Notes under the pieces: model-generated | The model's database searches: none | What the model saw: the letters and a program-made list of their open reading frames with translations, nothing else | Told to the model about the DNA's origin: nothing | Made by a program: the position numbers and the translations under genes | Shown here: piece after piece, positions 50,995 to 59,030 of the stretch | Layout: the number at the start of each line of letters is the position of its first letter | Position numbering within the stretch: the first letter of the stretch is position 1 | Origin: Pigmentiphaga litoralis | GTDB taxonomy: Bacteria; Pseudomonadota; Gammaproteobacteria; Burkholderiales; Burkholderiaceae_B | NCBI RefSeq assembly: GCF_013408655.1 | Contig: NZ_JACCBP010000001.1 | Coordinates: forward strand, 1-64,000 | DNA length: 64,000 nt | Reading direction: 5' to 3'

Positions 50995-51976
50995 TCCCGG
51001 CCGCCTTTACCACCTTGCTCCATTTTTCCGTTTCGCTGCGCACAAAGCCGGTCAGCTCGCCGCGGCCGACGCGCATGCCCTGGATGCCCTGACCCAGCAG
51101 GGCCTTGTCGACTTCCGGGTCCGCCAAGGCGGCAGTCAGCGACGTCGACAGGCGATCGAGCACCGGAGCCGGCGTGCCTTTGGGGGCGAACAGCCCCATC
51201 CACAAGCCGGTCTCGTAACCCTTCAGGCCAAGTTCGGCCACGGTCGGCACGTCGGGCAGCAGCGGCATCCGCTGCGCGCCCGAGACCGCCAGCGCCTTCA
51301 GCGCCCCCGTCTTGACGTGCGGCAGCACCGGCATCACCGACGCGAACTGGATGTCGATGGTGCCGTTCAGGGTGTCCGTGACCGACTGCGCCGAGCTTTT
51401 GTAGGGCACATGGGTCAATTGGATCTTGGCCAGCGTCGACAGCAACTGTGCCGACAAGTTGGCCATGCTGGTGGTGCCGGCCGAGGCGTAGGTCAGCTTG
51501 CCGGGCTGCGCCTTGGCCTGCGCTATGAAGGCGGGCAGGTCGGCGTAAGGCATCTTGGACGCGGTCACCAGCACATAGGGTGACGAGCCGATCAGGCCGA
51601 TCGGCGTCAGGTCCTTTTCCGGATCGAACGACAGATTGCTGTTGAGGCTGGGGCCCACCGCCTGCGTGCTGACGGTGCCCAGCAGCATGGTGTAGCCATC
51701 GGGCGCGGCGCGCACCACGGCTTCGGCGCCGATGAACCCGCTTGCGCCGACACGGTTGTCGATGATCACGGTCTGGCCCAGGCTCGCCGACATCTTCTGC
51801 CCGACCACTCGGGCGGCCGCGTCGGTGGCGCTGCCGGCCTGGAAGGGCACGATCAGCCGGATGGGATGGTTGGGGTAGGCGTCCTGGGCCATCGCAGCCT
51901 TGGGCGCCAGGGCGGGCAAAAGTCCGAATAATCCCGCGCAGGCGAGCCGGGGAAGGTGGGCGGTAAAGGCGTGCAT
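50981..51976 (-). CDS. Bug-type tripartite tricarboxylate receptor (TctC family)
   Basis: This 331-residue periplasmic protein has a signal peptide ending in AMAQDA, then YPNHPIRLIVPFQAGSATD, APDGYTMLLG and LTHVPYKSSAQS, the Bug signatures. It is the last gene of a minus-strand unit with a 2-hydroxyacid dehydrogenase and a carboxymuconolactone-decarboxylase-like protein, so it probably binds a hydroxy- or oxo-acid (inference). No TctAB genes are near. Its leader contains an unusual CAA-type repeat, and AGGGAG lies 6 bp before the ATG. Confidence 0.9.
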   Translation of the reverse strand: MHAFTAHLPRLACAGLFGLLPALAPKAAMAQDAYPNHPIRLIVPFQAGSATDAAARVVGQKMSASLGQTVIIDNRVGASGFIGAEAVVRAAPDGYTMLLGTVSTQAVGPSLNSNLSFDPEKDLTPIGLIGSSPYVLVTASKMPYADLPAFIAQAKAQPGKLTYASAGTTSMANLSAQLLSTLAKIQLTHVPYKSSAQSVTDTLNGTIDIQFASVMPVLPHVKTGALKALAVSGAQRMPLLPDVPTVAELGLKGYETGLWMGLFAPKGTPAPVLDRLSTSLTAALADPEVDKALLGQGIQGMRVGRGELTGFVRSETEKWSKVVKAAGITAE

Positions 51977-52007
51977 GGAAGTCTCCCTGCCGCGCGTGAC
52001 CGCGGCG

Positions 52008-52047
52008 GTGTTGTCGTTATTGTCGTTGTGGTTGTTGTGATTGTTGC
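52008..52047. repeat. Trinucleotide-like (GTT/GTC/GTG) repeat in the Bug gene leader
   Basis: About 13 units of GTN/ATT-type triplets run together (TTGTCGTTATTGTCGTTGTG and more). On the transcribed strand of the Bug gene this is a CAA/CGA/AAC-rich, unstructured leader 32-71 bp before the start. Confidence 0.75.
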
Positions 52048-52061
52048 CGCGATGGCTGGCG

Positions 52062-53153
52062 TCAGGGCCGCAGCGCCCGATCCAGTCCGGAAATCAGTTC
52101 TTCGAAATCCCCGGTCGCATTCAAGCGCGGGCTGCCCGCCAGATGCGGCGTCAGCACTACCTGCGGGTACTGCAGCAATTCGTCATCATCATCGCCCGGT
52201 TCGGTCCACAGGGTGTCCAGGCCCATGCCGCCCAGCGTGCCGTCGCGCAGCGCGCCCAGCACGGCATCACGCGACATGACCTGCGCGCGCGACACATTGA
52301 TCAGACGCACGCCACGTTTCATCTTCTTGAACGCCGCGGCGTCCAGCAGGTTTTCGGTGGACGGCGTGGCGGGCAGTTGCGCCAGCAACCAGTCCGACAT
52401 GCCGAGCAGCGTGTCCATGTCACGATACTCCGCGTGCCAGGTCCGCTCCGTTTCCGCATCCAGTTGCGTGCGCTGCGTGTAAACGATCTTCATGCCGAAA
52501 GCCTGCGCGCGCGCCGCGACTTCGCGGCCGATCTCGCCGAAACCGATGATGCCCAGCGTGGCCCCCTGCAGCATGGCAATGTCCGGAATCCGCGCCCAGT
52601 TCGAACTGGGGGTGTGCCGCCGATCGAAGGGCGCGGGTGCAAAGCCTGCGGCCTTCAGCAAGGCCACACTGGTCTTGCCGTTGACTTCCGGCAGGCGTTT
52701 GGCCAAAGCCAGCATCATCATCAGGGCCTGTTCGGCACAGGCCACATTGGCGCGGCGGCGCAGCGGCAGCACGGGCACGCCGCGCGCTTCACAGGCCTGC
52801 AGGTCGATGTTGCGGGTAATGAATCCGAACTTCTGCACCGCGCGCAAGCGCGGCGCCAACGCCAGTTCGCTGGCGCCGATCGGCAGCGATTCCACCACCA
52901 CCGCATCCGCGTCGGGCAAGGCCCGGTGCAGTTCTTCAACCGTCTCGACAAAGGTGACGCGCGACGGGGCGACGCGGGTGCAGCGATCCCGCAAGCCTTG
53001 CCGCCAGCCTTCGAAATCGGGCACGTCATGCGCAAAGAAATCGGCAAAGGCGGCGCGGCGGTCCGCAGTGCACTGATCGTTGAGAACTACATCGATCACG
53101 CGGGTGAAGACGTCCTGCTCGACGACAAGATGCGGGCGTGAGGTCACGGTCAT
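52062..53153 (-). CDS. D-isomer-specific 2-hydroxyacid dehydrogenase
   Basis: This 363-residue enzyme has the NAD-binding Rossmann motif LGIIGFGEIGREVA, catalytic Arg in INVSRAQVM, Glu in LDTLWTEPG and His in LTPHLAGSP. It is expected to interconvert a 2-hydroxyacid and a 2-oxoacid; the substrate is unknown. It lies between a carboxymuconolactone-decarboxylase-like gene and a Bug gene on the same strand (28 and 85 bp spacers). The start ATG has only a weak ribosome-binding site. A DDDDEL acidic stretch is a local oddity. Confidence 0.92.
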   Translation of the reverse strand: MTVTSRPHLVVEQDVFTRVIDVVLNDQCTADRRAAFADFFAHDVPDFEGWRQGLRDRCTRVAPSRVTFVETVEELHRALPDADAVVVESLPIGASELALAPRLRAVQKFGFITRNIDLQACEARGVPVLPLRRRANVACAEQALMMMLALAKRLPEVNGKTSVALLKAAGFAPAPFDRRHTPSSNWARIPDIAMLQGATLGIIGFGEIGREVAARAQAFGMKIVYTQRTQLDAETERTWHAEYRDMDTLLGMSDWLLAQLPATPSTENLLDAAAFKKMKRGVRLINVSRAQVMSRDAVLGALRDGTLGGMGLDTLWTEPGDDDDELLQYPQVVLTPHLAGSPRLNATGDFEELISGLDRALRP

Positions 53154-53181
53154 TCCAGTGGAAAAGAGGTTGGACGCCGGA

Positions 53182-53709
53182 TCATTCCGGATCGATCCGC
53201 AGCGCATTGAGCACGCGCGTGTGCATGTTGTAGGCGCCGATCAGCACCGACAGTTCGACGATCTGGCGCGTGTCGAACTTCGGACGCAGCCGGGCAAACA
53301 CGGCGTCGGGCACCTGTGCCTCGCGTGTCAACGCATCGACATAGGCGATCACGGCGTGTTCGGTCGGGCTGAATGCGTCGCTGTCGACCGTGTCGGCCAG
53401 CAGCGCATCGCACGCGGCGTCATCCAGGCCATCCTTGCCGGTGAAGTGTTGCCGGTGCACGTCGACCACATAGCTGGCGTGATTGAGCACGGCCACCCGC
53501 AAGATCACGATTTCGCGCAGGCGCGCGCCCAGCTGCGTCTTCCACCGCACCGCATTGATGAACGCCAGCCACTCTTCGGCAATTGCCGGGCTGTGCAGCA
53601 GCAGGCCATAGACGGGGATCAGCTTGCCGCGGCGTTCCGCGCGGATCCGCCCGATGGCCGGCGCCAGTTCGGGGTTGGTCGTCTCATCGACGTAGGGGAT
53701 ACGGGCCAC
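53182..53709 (-). CDS. Carboxymuconolactone decarboxylase / AhpD-like family protein
   Basis: The 175-residue all-helical protein contains ARLREIVILRVAVLNHASYVVDVH split over the family core, followed by LDDAACDALL and LSVLIGAYNMHTR. The CxxC of AhpD is absent, so it is not a peroxidase-type member; the His of the core is kept. Function in this family varies. I chose a GTG start with GGAAG 5 bp upstream. An upstream ATG would add 34 residues without family support. It heads the minus-strand unit and is divergent from a LysR gene. Confidence 0.85.
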   Translation of the reverse strand: MARIPYVDETTNPELAPAIGRIRAERRGKLIPVYGLLLHSPAIAEEWLAFINAVRWKTQLGARLREIVILRVAVLNHASYVVDVHRQHFTGKDGLDDAACDALLADTVDSDAFSPTEHAVIAYVDALTREAQVPDAVFARLRPKFDTRQIVELSVLIGAYNMHTRVLNALRIDPE

Positions 53710-53773
53710 GGCAGCTTCCGGTAATCGGCCCCCAAGGGGCCATGGACCGGATTTAAGCGCGCGCGGGCCGGCG

Positions 53774-53817
53774 AATCGATAGGGCCGGGTCAATAGTAAT
53801 ATCGACTGCAATCGATA
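53774..53817. promoter_or_regulatory. Repeated AATCGATA elements in a LysR-controlled divergent promoter
   Basis: AATCGATA occurs at 53774-53781 and again at 53810-53817, with a related ATATCGA between them. The 36-bp distance (about 3.5 helical turns) suits LysR tetramer binding. Role is inferred from position. Confidence 0.5.
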
Positions 53818-53843
53818 ACGCGGTGCCCTTGCGGAGCGTGGCC

Positions 53844-54785
53844 ATGGTGCGATCGTCTGCGGTAACGCCCATCAACCTTCAGCTGCTGGCGCAGTTCGAA
53901 GCCCTGGTGCAGGAACGTCATGTCAGCCGCGCGGCGGAACGCATGGGCGTGGGCCAGTCCACCATGAGCGCCGCGCTGGCCCGCCTGCGCATCCTGTTCG
54001 ACGACCCTTTGCTGGTGCGCACGGCCAAGGGCATGGTCCCCACCCCCAAGGCGCTGGAACTGGCCAAACGCGCGCACCAGGCGCTGGAACTGCTGGAACC
54101 CAACCGCGTGCGCAGCAAGGATTTCGATCCCGCCACGTCCACGCGCCAGTTCCGCATCCTGGCCACCGAAGGCCTGGCGCTGTTGTTCACGCCGCCGATT
54201 GCCGCCTTCCTGCGCAAGCAGGCGCCGGGCGTGCGCCTGCTGGTGCAACCGGCCGACATGCGGCACACCGTGGAAGCGCTGCGTGACCAGGAATGCGACG
54301 TGACCATCAGCAACATCCATCACGCGCCGCCCGACCTGCGCAAGACGCTGGTCTACCCGCAGCGCGCGTGCTGCATCGTCAGCGCAACGCATCCCGAGAT
54401 CCGCGCGCGCATGACCATCAAGCAATATCTGAAGTATCCGCACGTGCTGTGGGGGGCCGACACGGTGTCCTACCGGTCAATGGAAGCGTCGGTCAGCCAG
54501 GCGCTGGCCACCGGGCACCACTACCTGCCCAGCGCAATGCGTGTGCCCAACATCCTGATCGTGCCGGCCGTGGTGGCGGCCACCGACATGATCGCGACCG
54601 TGCCGATCCGCATCGCCAACGAAGCCGCCAGTTCGTTGCCGATCCGTATCGTCAAGCCGCCGTTCAAGCTGGCTGACCCGGACATCAGCATGTACTGGCA
54701 CGAACTGAGCCATCGCGACCCGGGGCATATCTGGTTTCGGACGGCGATCCAGGAGATCGCCAAGGCGCTGCGGCCGGAGCAATGA
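53844..54785 (+). CDS. LysR-type transcriptional regulator
   Basis: This 313-residue regulator has a winged helix (NLQLLAQFEALVQERHVSRAAERMGVGQSTMSAALARL read in parts) and an effector domain of the NodD/NahR/DntR-like type (DPLLVRTAKGMVPTPKALELA). The ATG with GGAG 7 bp upstream was preferred over a GTG seven codons earlier. It is divergent from the decarboxylase-like/dehydrogenase/Bug unit and probably activates it. It converges with the next Bug gene. Confidence 0.9.
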   Translation: MVRSSAVTPINLQLLAQFEALVQERHVSRAAERMGVGQSTMSAALARLRILFDDPLLVRTAKGMVPTPKALELAKRAHQALELLEPNRVRSKDFDPATSTRQFRILATEGLALLFTPPIAAFLRKQAPGVRLLVQPADMRHTVEALRDQECDVTISNIHHAPPDLRKTLVYPQRACCIVSATHPEIRARMTIKQYLKYPHVLWGADTVSYRSMEASVSQALATGHHYLPSAMRVPNILIVPAVVAATDMIATVPIRIANEAASSLPIRIVKPPFKLADPDISMYWHELSHRDPGHIWFRTAIQEIAKALRPEQ

Positions 54786-54806
54786 GCGCCGGCCTTTGCT
54801 GAACGT

Positions 54807-55829
54807 TTATTCGAGCTTGGCGCCCGACTGCTTGACGATGTCGGCGTACCGTTTGATCTCGGCCTTGGAGAACGCGCCGAATTCCTGCGCCGTGCCACCG
54901 CCGATCTCGGCGCCCAGTTCCAGCAACTGCTTGCGGGTTTCGGGCGTCTTCAGGATCGCATTGATCTCGGTGTTGAGCCGTTCAATGATGGGCGCGGGCG
55001 TGCCAGCCGGGGCCATGAAGCCGTACCAGGCCCCGGCGTGCATGCCCGGGACGCCGATCTCGTCGAAGGTGGGCACGTCGGGCAGCATGGGCAGGCGCGT
55101 TTTCGACGCAACGGCCAGCGCCTTCAACTTGCCGGCACGCACCTGTCCGAGCGAACCGGTATCCAGCATCATCGACGTCTGGCCACCCATCAGGTCGGCC
55201 ACCGCCGGCGCGCTGCCCTTGTAGGGCACGTGCAGGATGTCGATCTTGGCTGCGTTCTTGAGCATGGACCCGGCCAGGTGCTGCGACGAGCCGACGCCGC
55301 CCGACCCGTAGGTCAGTTCACCTGGATGCTTCTTGGCGTAGGCAATCAGGTCCTTGGCCGTTTTATGCGGCGAGTTTTCCGGCACTTCCAGGATGTTCGG
55401 CACGGTGGCCACGTACACGATGGGCGCAAAGTCGGCGACCGGATCGAAGCCCAGGCGCGCGTACAGGCTGGGGTTGGCGGCATTGGTCGAACTGGTTGCC
55501 ATCAGCAACGTATAGCCGTCGTTGCGCGAGCGCACGAACTGTTCGGTGCCGATGTTGCCGCCCGCACCGGGTTTGTTGTCAACCACAACGGTCTGGCCCA
55601 GGCGGTGCGACAGCGGCTGCGCAATGAAGCGCGCGATGGCGTCCGTCGCGCCGCCCGGGGGCCACGGCACGACCAGCCGGATCGGCTGGTTCGGGTAGCT
55701 CTGGGCGTGCGCCAGGGTTGGCAGGGTCGCGGCCAGCGGCAGGGCCACGGCCGTCGACACGGCCAGCACGGCGCGTGTCAGGTTCAGTCGCAGGGTCGGG
55801 GAAAGCAGGGTGGGGCAACGCAAGGTCAT
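54807..55829 (-). CDS. Bug-type tripartite tricarboxylate receptor (TctC family)
   Basis: This 340-residue periplasmic protein has a signal peptide ending in TLAHAQS, then [31 protein letters not shown] and [12 protein letters not shown]. It follows an RraA-like gene by 33 bp on the same strand, so the pair probably takes up and processes a carboxylate. A GGAGA ribosome-binding site precedes the ATG. As with the other two Bug genes here, no TctAB partner is adjacent. Confidence 0.92.
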   Translation of the reverse strand: MTLRCPTLLSPTLRLNLTRAVLAVSTAVALPLAATLPTLAHAQSYPNQPIRLVVPWPPGGATDAIARFIAQPLSHRLGQTVVVDNKPGAGGNIGTEQFVRSRNDGYTLLMATSSTNAANPSLYARLGFDPVADFAPIVYVATVPNILEVPENSPHKTAKDLIAYAKKHPGELTYGSGGVGSSQHLAGSMLKNAAKIDILHVPYKGSAPAVADLMGGQTSMMLDTGSLGQVRAGKLKALAVASKTRLPMLPDVPTFDEIGVPGMHAGAWYGFMAPAGTPAPIIERLNTEINAILKTPETRKQLLELGAEIGGGTAQEFGAFSKAEIKRYADIVKQSGAKLE

Positions 55830-55862
55830 GGGGTCTCCGTCAATTATTGTTGGGGGTGCAGA

Positions 55863-56525
55863 TCAGCGCAGTCCTTTGCTCGCCAGGAATTCCTGCACCC
55901 AGGCATCGTCATACGTGCCATCGGCAATGCTGGCCATGGTCGCGACTTCGTCGCTGCCTTTCTTGCGGGTCGCTGCGGCGACTTCGCGCGCATCGGCCGG
56001 CGGGATGAACACCACGCCGTCACGATCGCCCGCGACAATGTCACCCGGATGCACGACCGCGCCGCCAATGCTGACGGGCACATTGATTTCCCCGGGGCCA
56101 TCCTTGTACGGGCCGCGATGGGTGATGCCGCGCGAATAGCAGGGGAAGTCGTCATCGGCAAAGGCCTGCGCGTCGCGAATCGCACCATCGATGACGTAGC
56201 CCGCAAAGCCGCGGGCCTGCGCCACGCGTTTCATGATTTCGCCGATCAGCGCGCGTTCGACCACGCCGCCGCCATCGACCACCAGCACGTCGCCGGGCTG
56301 GCCCAGTTGCAGGGCGCGATGGATCATCAGGTTGTCGCCAGGCCGCACCTTGACCGTCAGGGCCGTTCCAAGCAGGTAGCCGCCGCGATGCCGCGGTTGC
56401 AGGCCAAGGGCGCCCGACATGCGATGCAGACTGTCGCTGATGTTGGCAACCGGCAGGTCACGAAAGAGTTCAACCAGGGCGGGGTCGCCAGGGACGCGGG
56501 GGAGGACGCGAAAGCCGTTCGACAC
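55863..56525 (-). CDS. RraA-like protein (HMG/CHA aldolase or oxaloacetate decarboxylase type)
   Basis: The 220-residue protein has the RraA fold: VANISDSLHRMSG, GTALTVKVRPGDNLM, DVLVVDGGGVVERALIGEI and the metal-site motif GYVIDGAIRDAQA. Non-RNase-inhibitor members are class II aldolases or decarboxylases acting on 2-oxo-4-hydroxy acids. Its place next to a Bug receptor favours that role over RNase E inhibition. I chose a GTG start with GGAGA 5 bp upstream; an ATG 12 codons earlier is the alternative. It is divergent from a LysR gene. Confidence 0.87.
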   Translation of the reverse strand: MSNGFRVLPRVPGDPALVELFRDLPVANISDSLHRMSGALGLQPRHRGGYLLGTALTVKVRPGDNLMIHRALQLGQPGDVLVVDGGGVVERALIGEIMKRVAQARGFAGYVIDGAIRDAQAFADDDFPCYSRGITHRGPYKDGPGEINVPVSIGGAVVHPGDIVAGDRDGVVFIPPADAREVAAATRKKGSDEVATMASIADGTYDDAWVQEFLASKGLR

Positions 56526-56633
56526 GGTGTCTCCATGCAAATTTATAAGAATGTCGGCCAATATAGGTCAGCCCGAGCCAATAAAAAAAGCGATTAAAAG
56601 TCGGACTACACTAAGAAAAAAAGGAAGACTGTC

Positions 56634-57602
56634 ATGACGCTCAGGCAACTCGAAGCCTTCTACTGGTCGGCCGTGCTGGGCAACTTTTCGGCCGCCGCGG
56701 TCAAGCTGCACATGACGCAATCGGCGTTGTCCAAACGGGTGGCCGAACTGGAAAGCGTGCTGGGCATGCGCTTGTTCGACCGCGACGGTTATCGGCCGCA
56801 AGTCACCGCGCAGGGGCGCAGCCTGCTGGAGAAAGCACGCCGCATGCTTGCGTTGCAAACCGAGATCCAGGAGATGGATGGCGCGCAGGCCGAGCTGGTC
56901 GGCGACTGCCGCTTCGGCATTACCGAACTGGTGGCCATGACCTGGCTGCCCGAACTGGTCGCGTCGCTGCGCGACCAGCATCCGGGGGTGGTGCTCGAGC
57001 CCGATGTGGATGTGTCGATGGGCCTGCACGAGAAGCTGCTGGCGGGCGCCATCGACTTTGCCGTCATGCCCATGCGTTCGCCCGACCGCAGCCTGGTCAG
57101 CGAACCGCTCAGCAAGGTGGAATTTGCGTGGATGGCATCACCGGAACTGGTAGGTGAACGCGCATCCCTGACGCCGGCGCTGCTGGCCACGCATCCGGTG
57201 CTGGTGCAAAGCGCGGGGTCGGGGCTCACGCCGATCTTTGACGCGTGGTCCCACAGCAATGGCCTGTCGATCCACCGCACCCTGGCCAGCAACAGCCTGG
57301 CCGCCATTGCCGATATGGTCGTTGCGGGACTGGGTATCGGCTTTTTGCCGGTGGCGCACTTTTCACCGCTGCGCGATCGCGGCGACCTGTGCCAGTTGCG
57401 CACGGCACGCAAGGTGCCCTGGCTCGACTATTACCTGGTGCACCGGCCCGACGAAACCAGCGGCGTCGCCCGCGCACTCTTCAGCGCGGTGCGGCAGACC
57501 TGCGATTTTGTGAAGCCGCATCGGCTCGCGCGGGGAAAGGTGATAGCGGCGAGCCGCGCCAAGGGCAGGGCAGCTGGCCGCCGCGTCACCCCAGCCGTTT
57601 GA
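56634..57602 (+). CDS. LysR-type transcriptional regulator
   Basis: This 322-residue regulator opens MTLRQLEAFYWSAVLGNFSA with the winged helix (LHMTQSALSKRVAELESVLG) and then a periplasmic-binding-like effector domain. It ends with a basic Ala/Arg tail. A strong AAAGGAAG ribosome-binding site lies upstream. It is divergent from the RraA-like/Bug pair, which it probably controls. The spacer is markedly AT-rich compared with its surroundings. Its last 17 bp overlap the end of convergent argA. Confidence 0.9.
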   Translation: MTLRQLEAFYWSAVLGNFSAAAVKLHMTQSALSKRVAELESVLGMRLFDRDGYRPQVTAQGRSLLEKARRMLALQTEIQEMDGAQAELVGDCRFGITELVAMTWLPELVASLRDQHPGVVLEPDVDVSMGLHEKLLAGAIDFAVMPMRSPDRSLVSEPLSKVEFAWMASPELVGERASLTPALLATHPVLVQSAGSGLTPIFDAWSHSNGLSIHRTLASNSLAAIADMVVAGLGIGFLPVAHFSPLRDRGDLCQLRTARKVPWLDYYLVHRPDETSGVARALFSAVRQTCDFVKPHRLARGKVIAASRAKGRAAGRRVTPAV

Positions 57603-58941
57603 TGAACACCTGACTGTTACGGTTGCGATCGTAGTGCGACTGCTTGTCTTTTGGCAGATCGGACACACTTGCAGGAACAAACCCGCGTTTGATGAACCAA
57701 TGCGCGGTGCGGGTCGTCAGCACGAACAGGCGCGTAATGCCGACGGCGCGGGCGCGCGATTCGACGTGGCGCAGCAGCTTGTCGCCTTCGCCGGTGCCCT
57801 GCCATTGCGAGTTGACGGTCAGGCAGGCCATTTCGGCCATCTTTTCGGCGGGGTAGGGATACAGCGCCACACAGCCGAAAATCACGCCGTCGTGCTCGGC
57901 AACCGAGAATTTTTCAACGTCGCGTTCGATGCTGCCGCGGCCGCGTCGCACCAGGGTGCCGTCGGTTTCCAGCGGTTCGATCAGCTGCACGATGGCGCCG
58001 ACATCGTCGATGGTGGCGGGGCGCAGGTCGTCGAGCAGGTCTTCAACCACCATGGTGCCGACGCCGTCATGCGTAAAGATCTCGAGCAGGACGCCGCCGT
58101 CCATGTCGAACGGGATCAGATGGGCACGGGCCACGCCAAGCTTGACCGCGCGGGACGCGTGGCGAAGCACAACCGTGGTGCCGGGGTCGATGTCACCGGT
58201 CGCGACCAGCGCGTCGGCGTCGTCGCGCGCCAGTTCGGTGTCGACATTGCCTTCGGGGTCCATGATGGAAGGCGCATCGGTCAGGAAGATCAGCTTTTCG
58301 GCGCGCAGGGCAACGGCCACGCTGGTGGCCAGTTCTTCCATCGCCAGGTTGAACGCTTCACCGGTCGGCGAAAAGCCCAGCGGCGACAGCAAGGCGATGG
58401 ACCCGTGGTTGATGACGAATTGCAGGGCTTCGGCGTCGACCTTGCGGACCAGTCCGGTGTGGCGGTAGTCGATGCCGTCGATCACGCCGACTGGCCGCGC
58501 GGTAATGAAGTTGCCCGAGACGACGCGGATGTGCGCGTGCGACATGGGGGTGTTGGGCAGGCCCTGGCTGAACGCCGCTTCGATGTCGAGCCGGATTTCG
58601 CCGGCGGCTTCCTTGGCGCACTCGAGCGCCGCGGCGTCGGTGATGTGCAGGCCGCGGTCGAACTGGAAGTCGATGCCCTTGAGCCGCAGCTGTTCGTTGA
58701 CCTGGGGACGCGAGCCGTGCACCAGCACCAGGCGGACGCCCAGGGCGCTGAGCAGCGACAGATCCTGGATCAGCACGCTGAGGGCGCCGGCCTGGACCAG
58801 TTCCCCGCCGAACGCCACCACGAAGGTCTTGCCTCGGAAGGCGTGCACATAGGGCGCGACCTCTCGGAACCATTGCACGAACTGGGCGTGCACGTCGGGG
58901 TCGGCGGGAGTCAGGGGCGGAGTCAGGGCAGGGGCGGTCAT
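57586..58941 (-). CDS. argA: Amino-acid N-acetyltransferase (N-acetylglutamate synthase)
   Basis: This 451-residue enzyme starts arginine synthesis by acetylating glutamate. An amino-acid-kinase-like domain (FVVAFGGELVQAGALSVLIQD, VRLVLVHGSRPQVNEQL) binds arginine for feedback inhibition. A C-terminal GNAT domain has MACLTVNSQWQGTGEGDKLL and TRTAHWFIKRGF. No ribosome-binding site precedes the ATG. A perfect TATAAT lies 6 bp upstream, so the mRNA may be leaderless. It is divergent from hrpA. Confidence 0.95.
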   Translation of the reverse strand: MTAPALTPPLTPADPDVHAQFVQWFREVAPYVHAFRGKTFVVAFGGELVQAGALSVLIQDLSLLSALGVRLVLVHGSRPQVNEQLRLKGIDFQFDRGLHITDAAALECAKEAAGEIRLDIEAAFSQGLPNTPMSHAHIRVVSGNFITARPVGVIDGIDYRHTGLVRKVDAEALQFVINHGSIALLSPLGFSPTGEAFNLAMEELATSVAVALRAEKLIFLTDAPSIMDPEGNVDTELARDDADALVATGDIDPGTTVVLRHASRAVKLGVARAHLIPFDMDGGVLLEIFTHDGVGTMVVEDLLDDLRPATIDDVGAIVQLIEPLETDGTLVRRGRGSIERDVEKFSVAEHDGVIFGCVALYPYPAEKMAEMACLTVNSQWQGTGEGDKLLRHVESRARAVGITRLFVLTTRTAHWFIKRGFVPASVSDLPKDKQSHYDRNRNSQVFIKRLG

Positions 58942-58953
58942 CGCGGAATTATA
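58942..58953 (-). promoter_or_regulatory. -10 box of a possibly leaderless argA promoter
   Basis: On the minus strand TATAAT is followed by TCCGCG and then the argA ATG, putting the expected transcription start on the A of the start codon. The -35 region is weak (CCACAC at 17 bp). Confidence 0.55.
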
Positions 58954-58977
58954 TGATGCGGGACACTAGCGTGTGGG

Positions 58978-59006
58978 TTCGACGCGGCGCCCAGGAAATT
59001 TATAAT
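58978..59006 (+). promoter_or_regulatory. Promoter of hrpA
   Basis: TTCGAC and TATAAT are separated by exactly 17 bp and lie 25 bp upstream of the hrpA ATG. This is a near-consensus sigma-70 promoter. Confidence 0.65.
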
Positions 59007-59030
59007 GAGGGGTTATCAAAAGTAGCGGTT

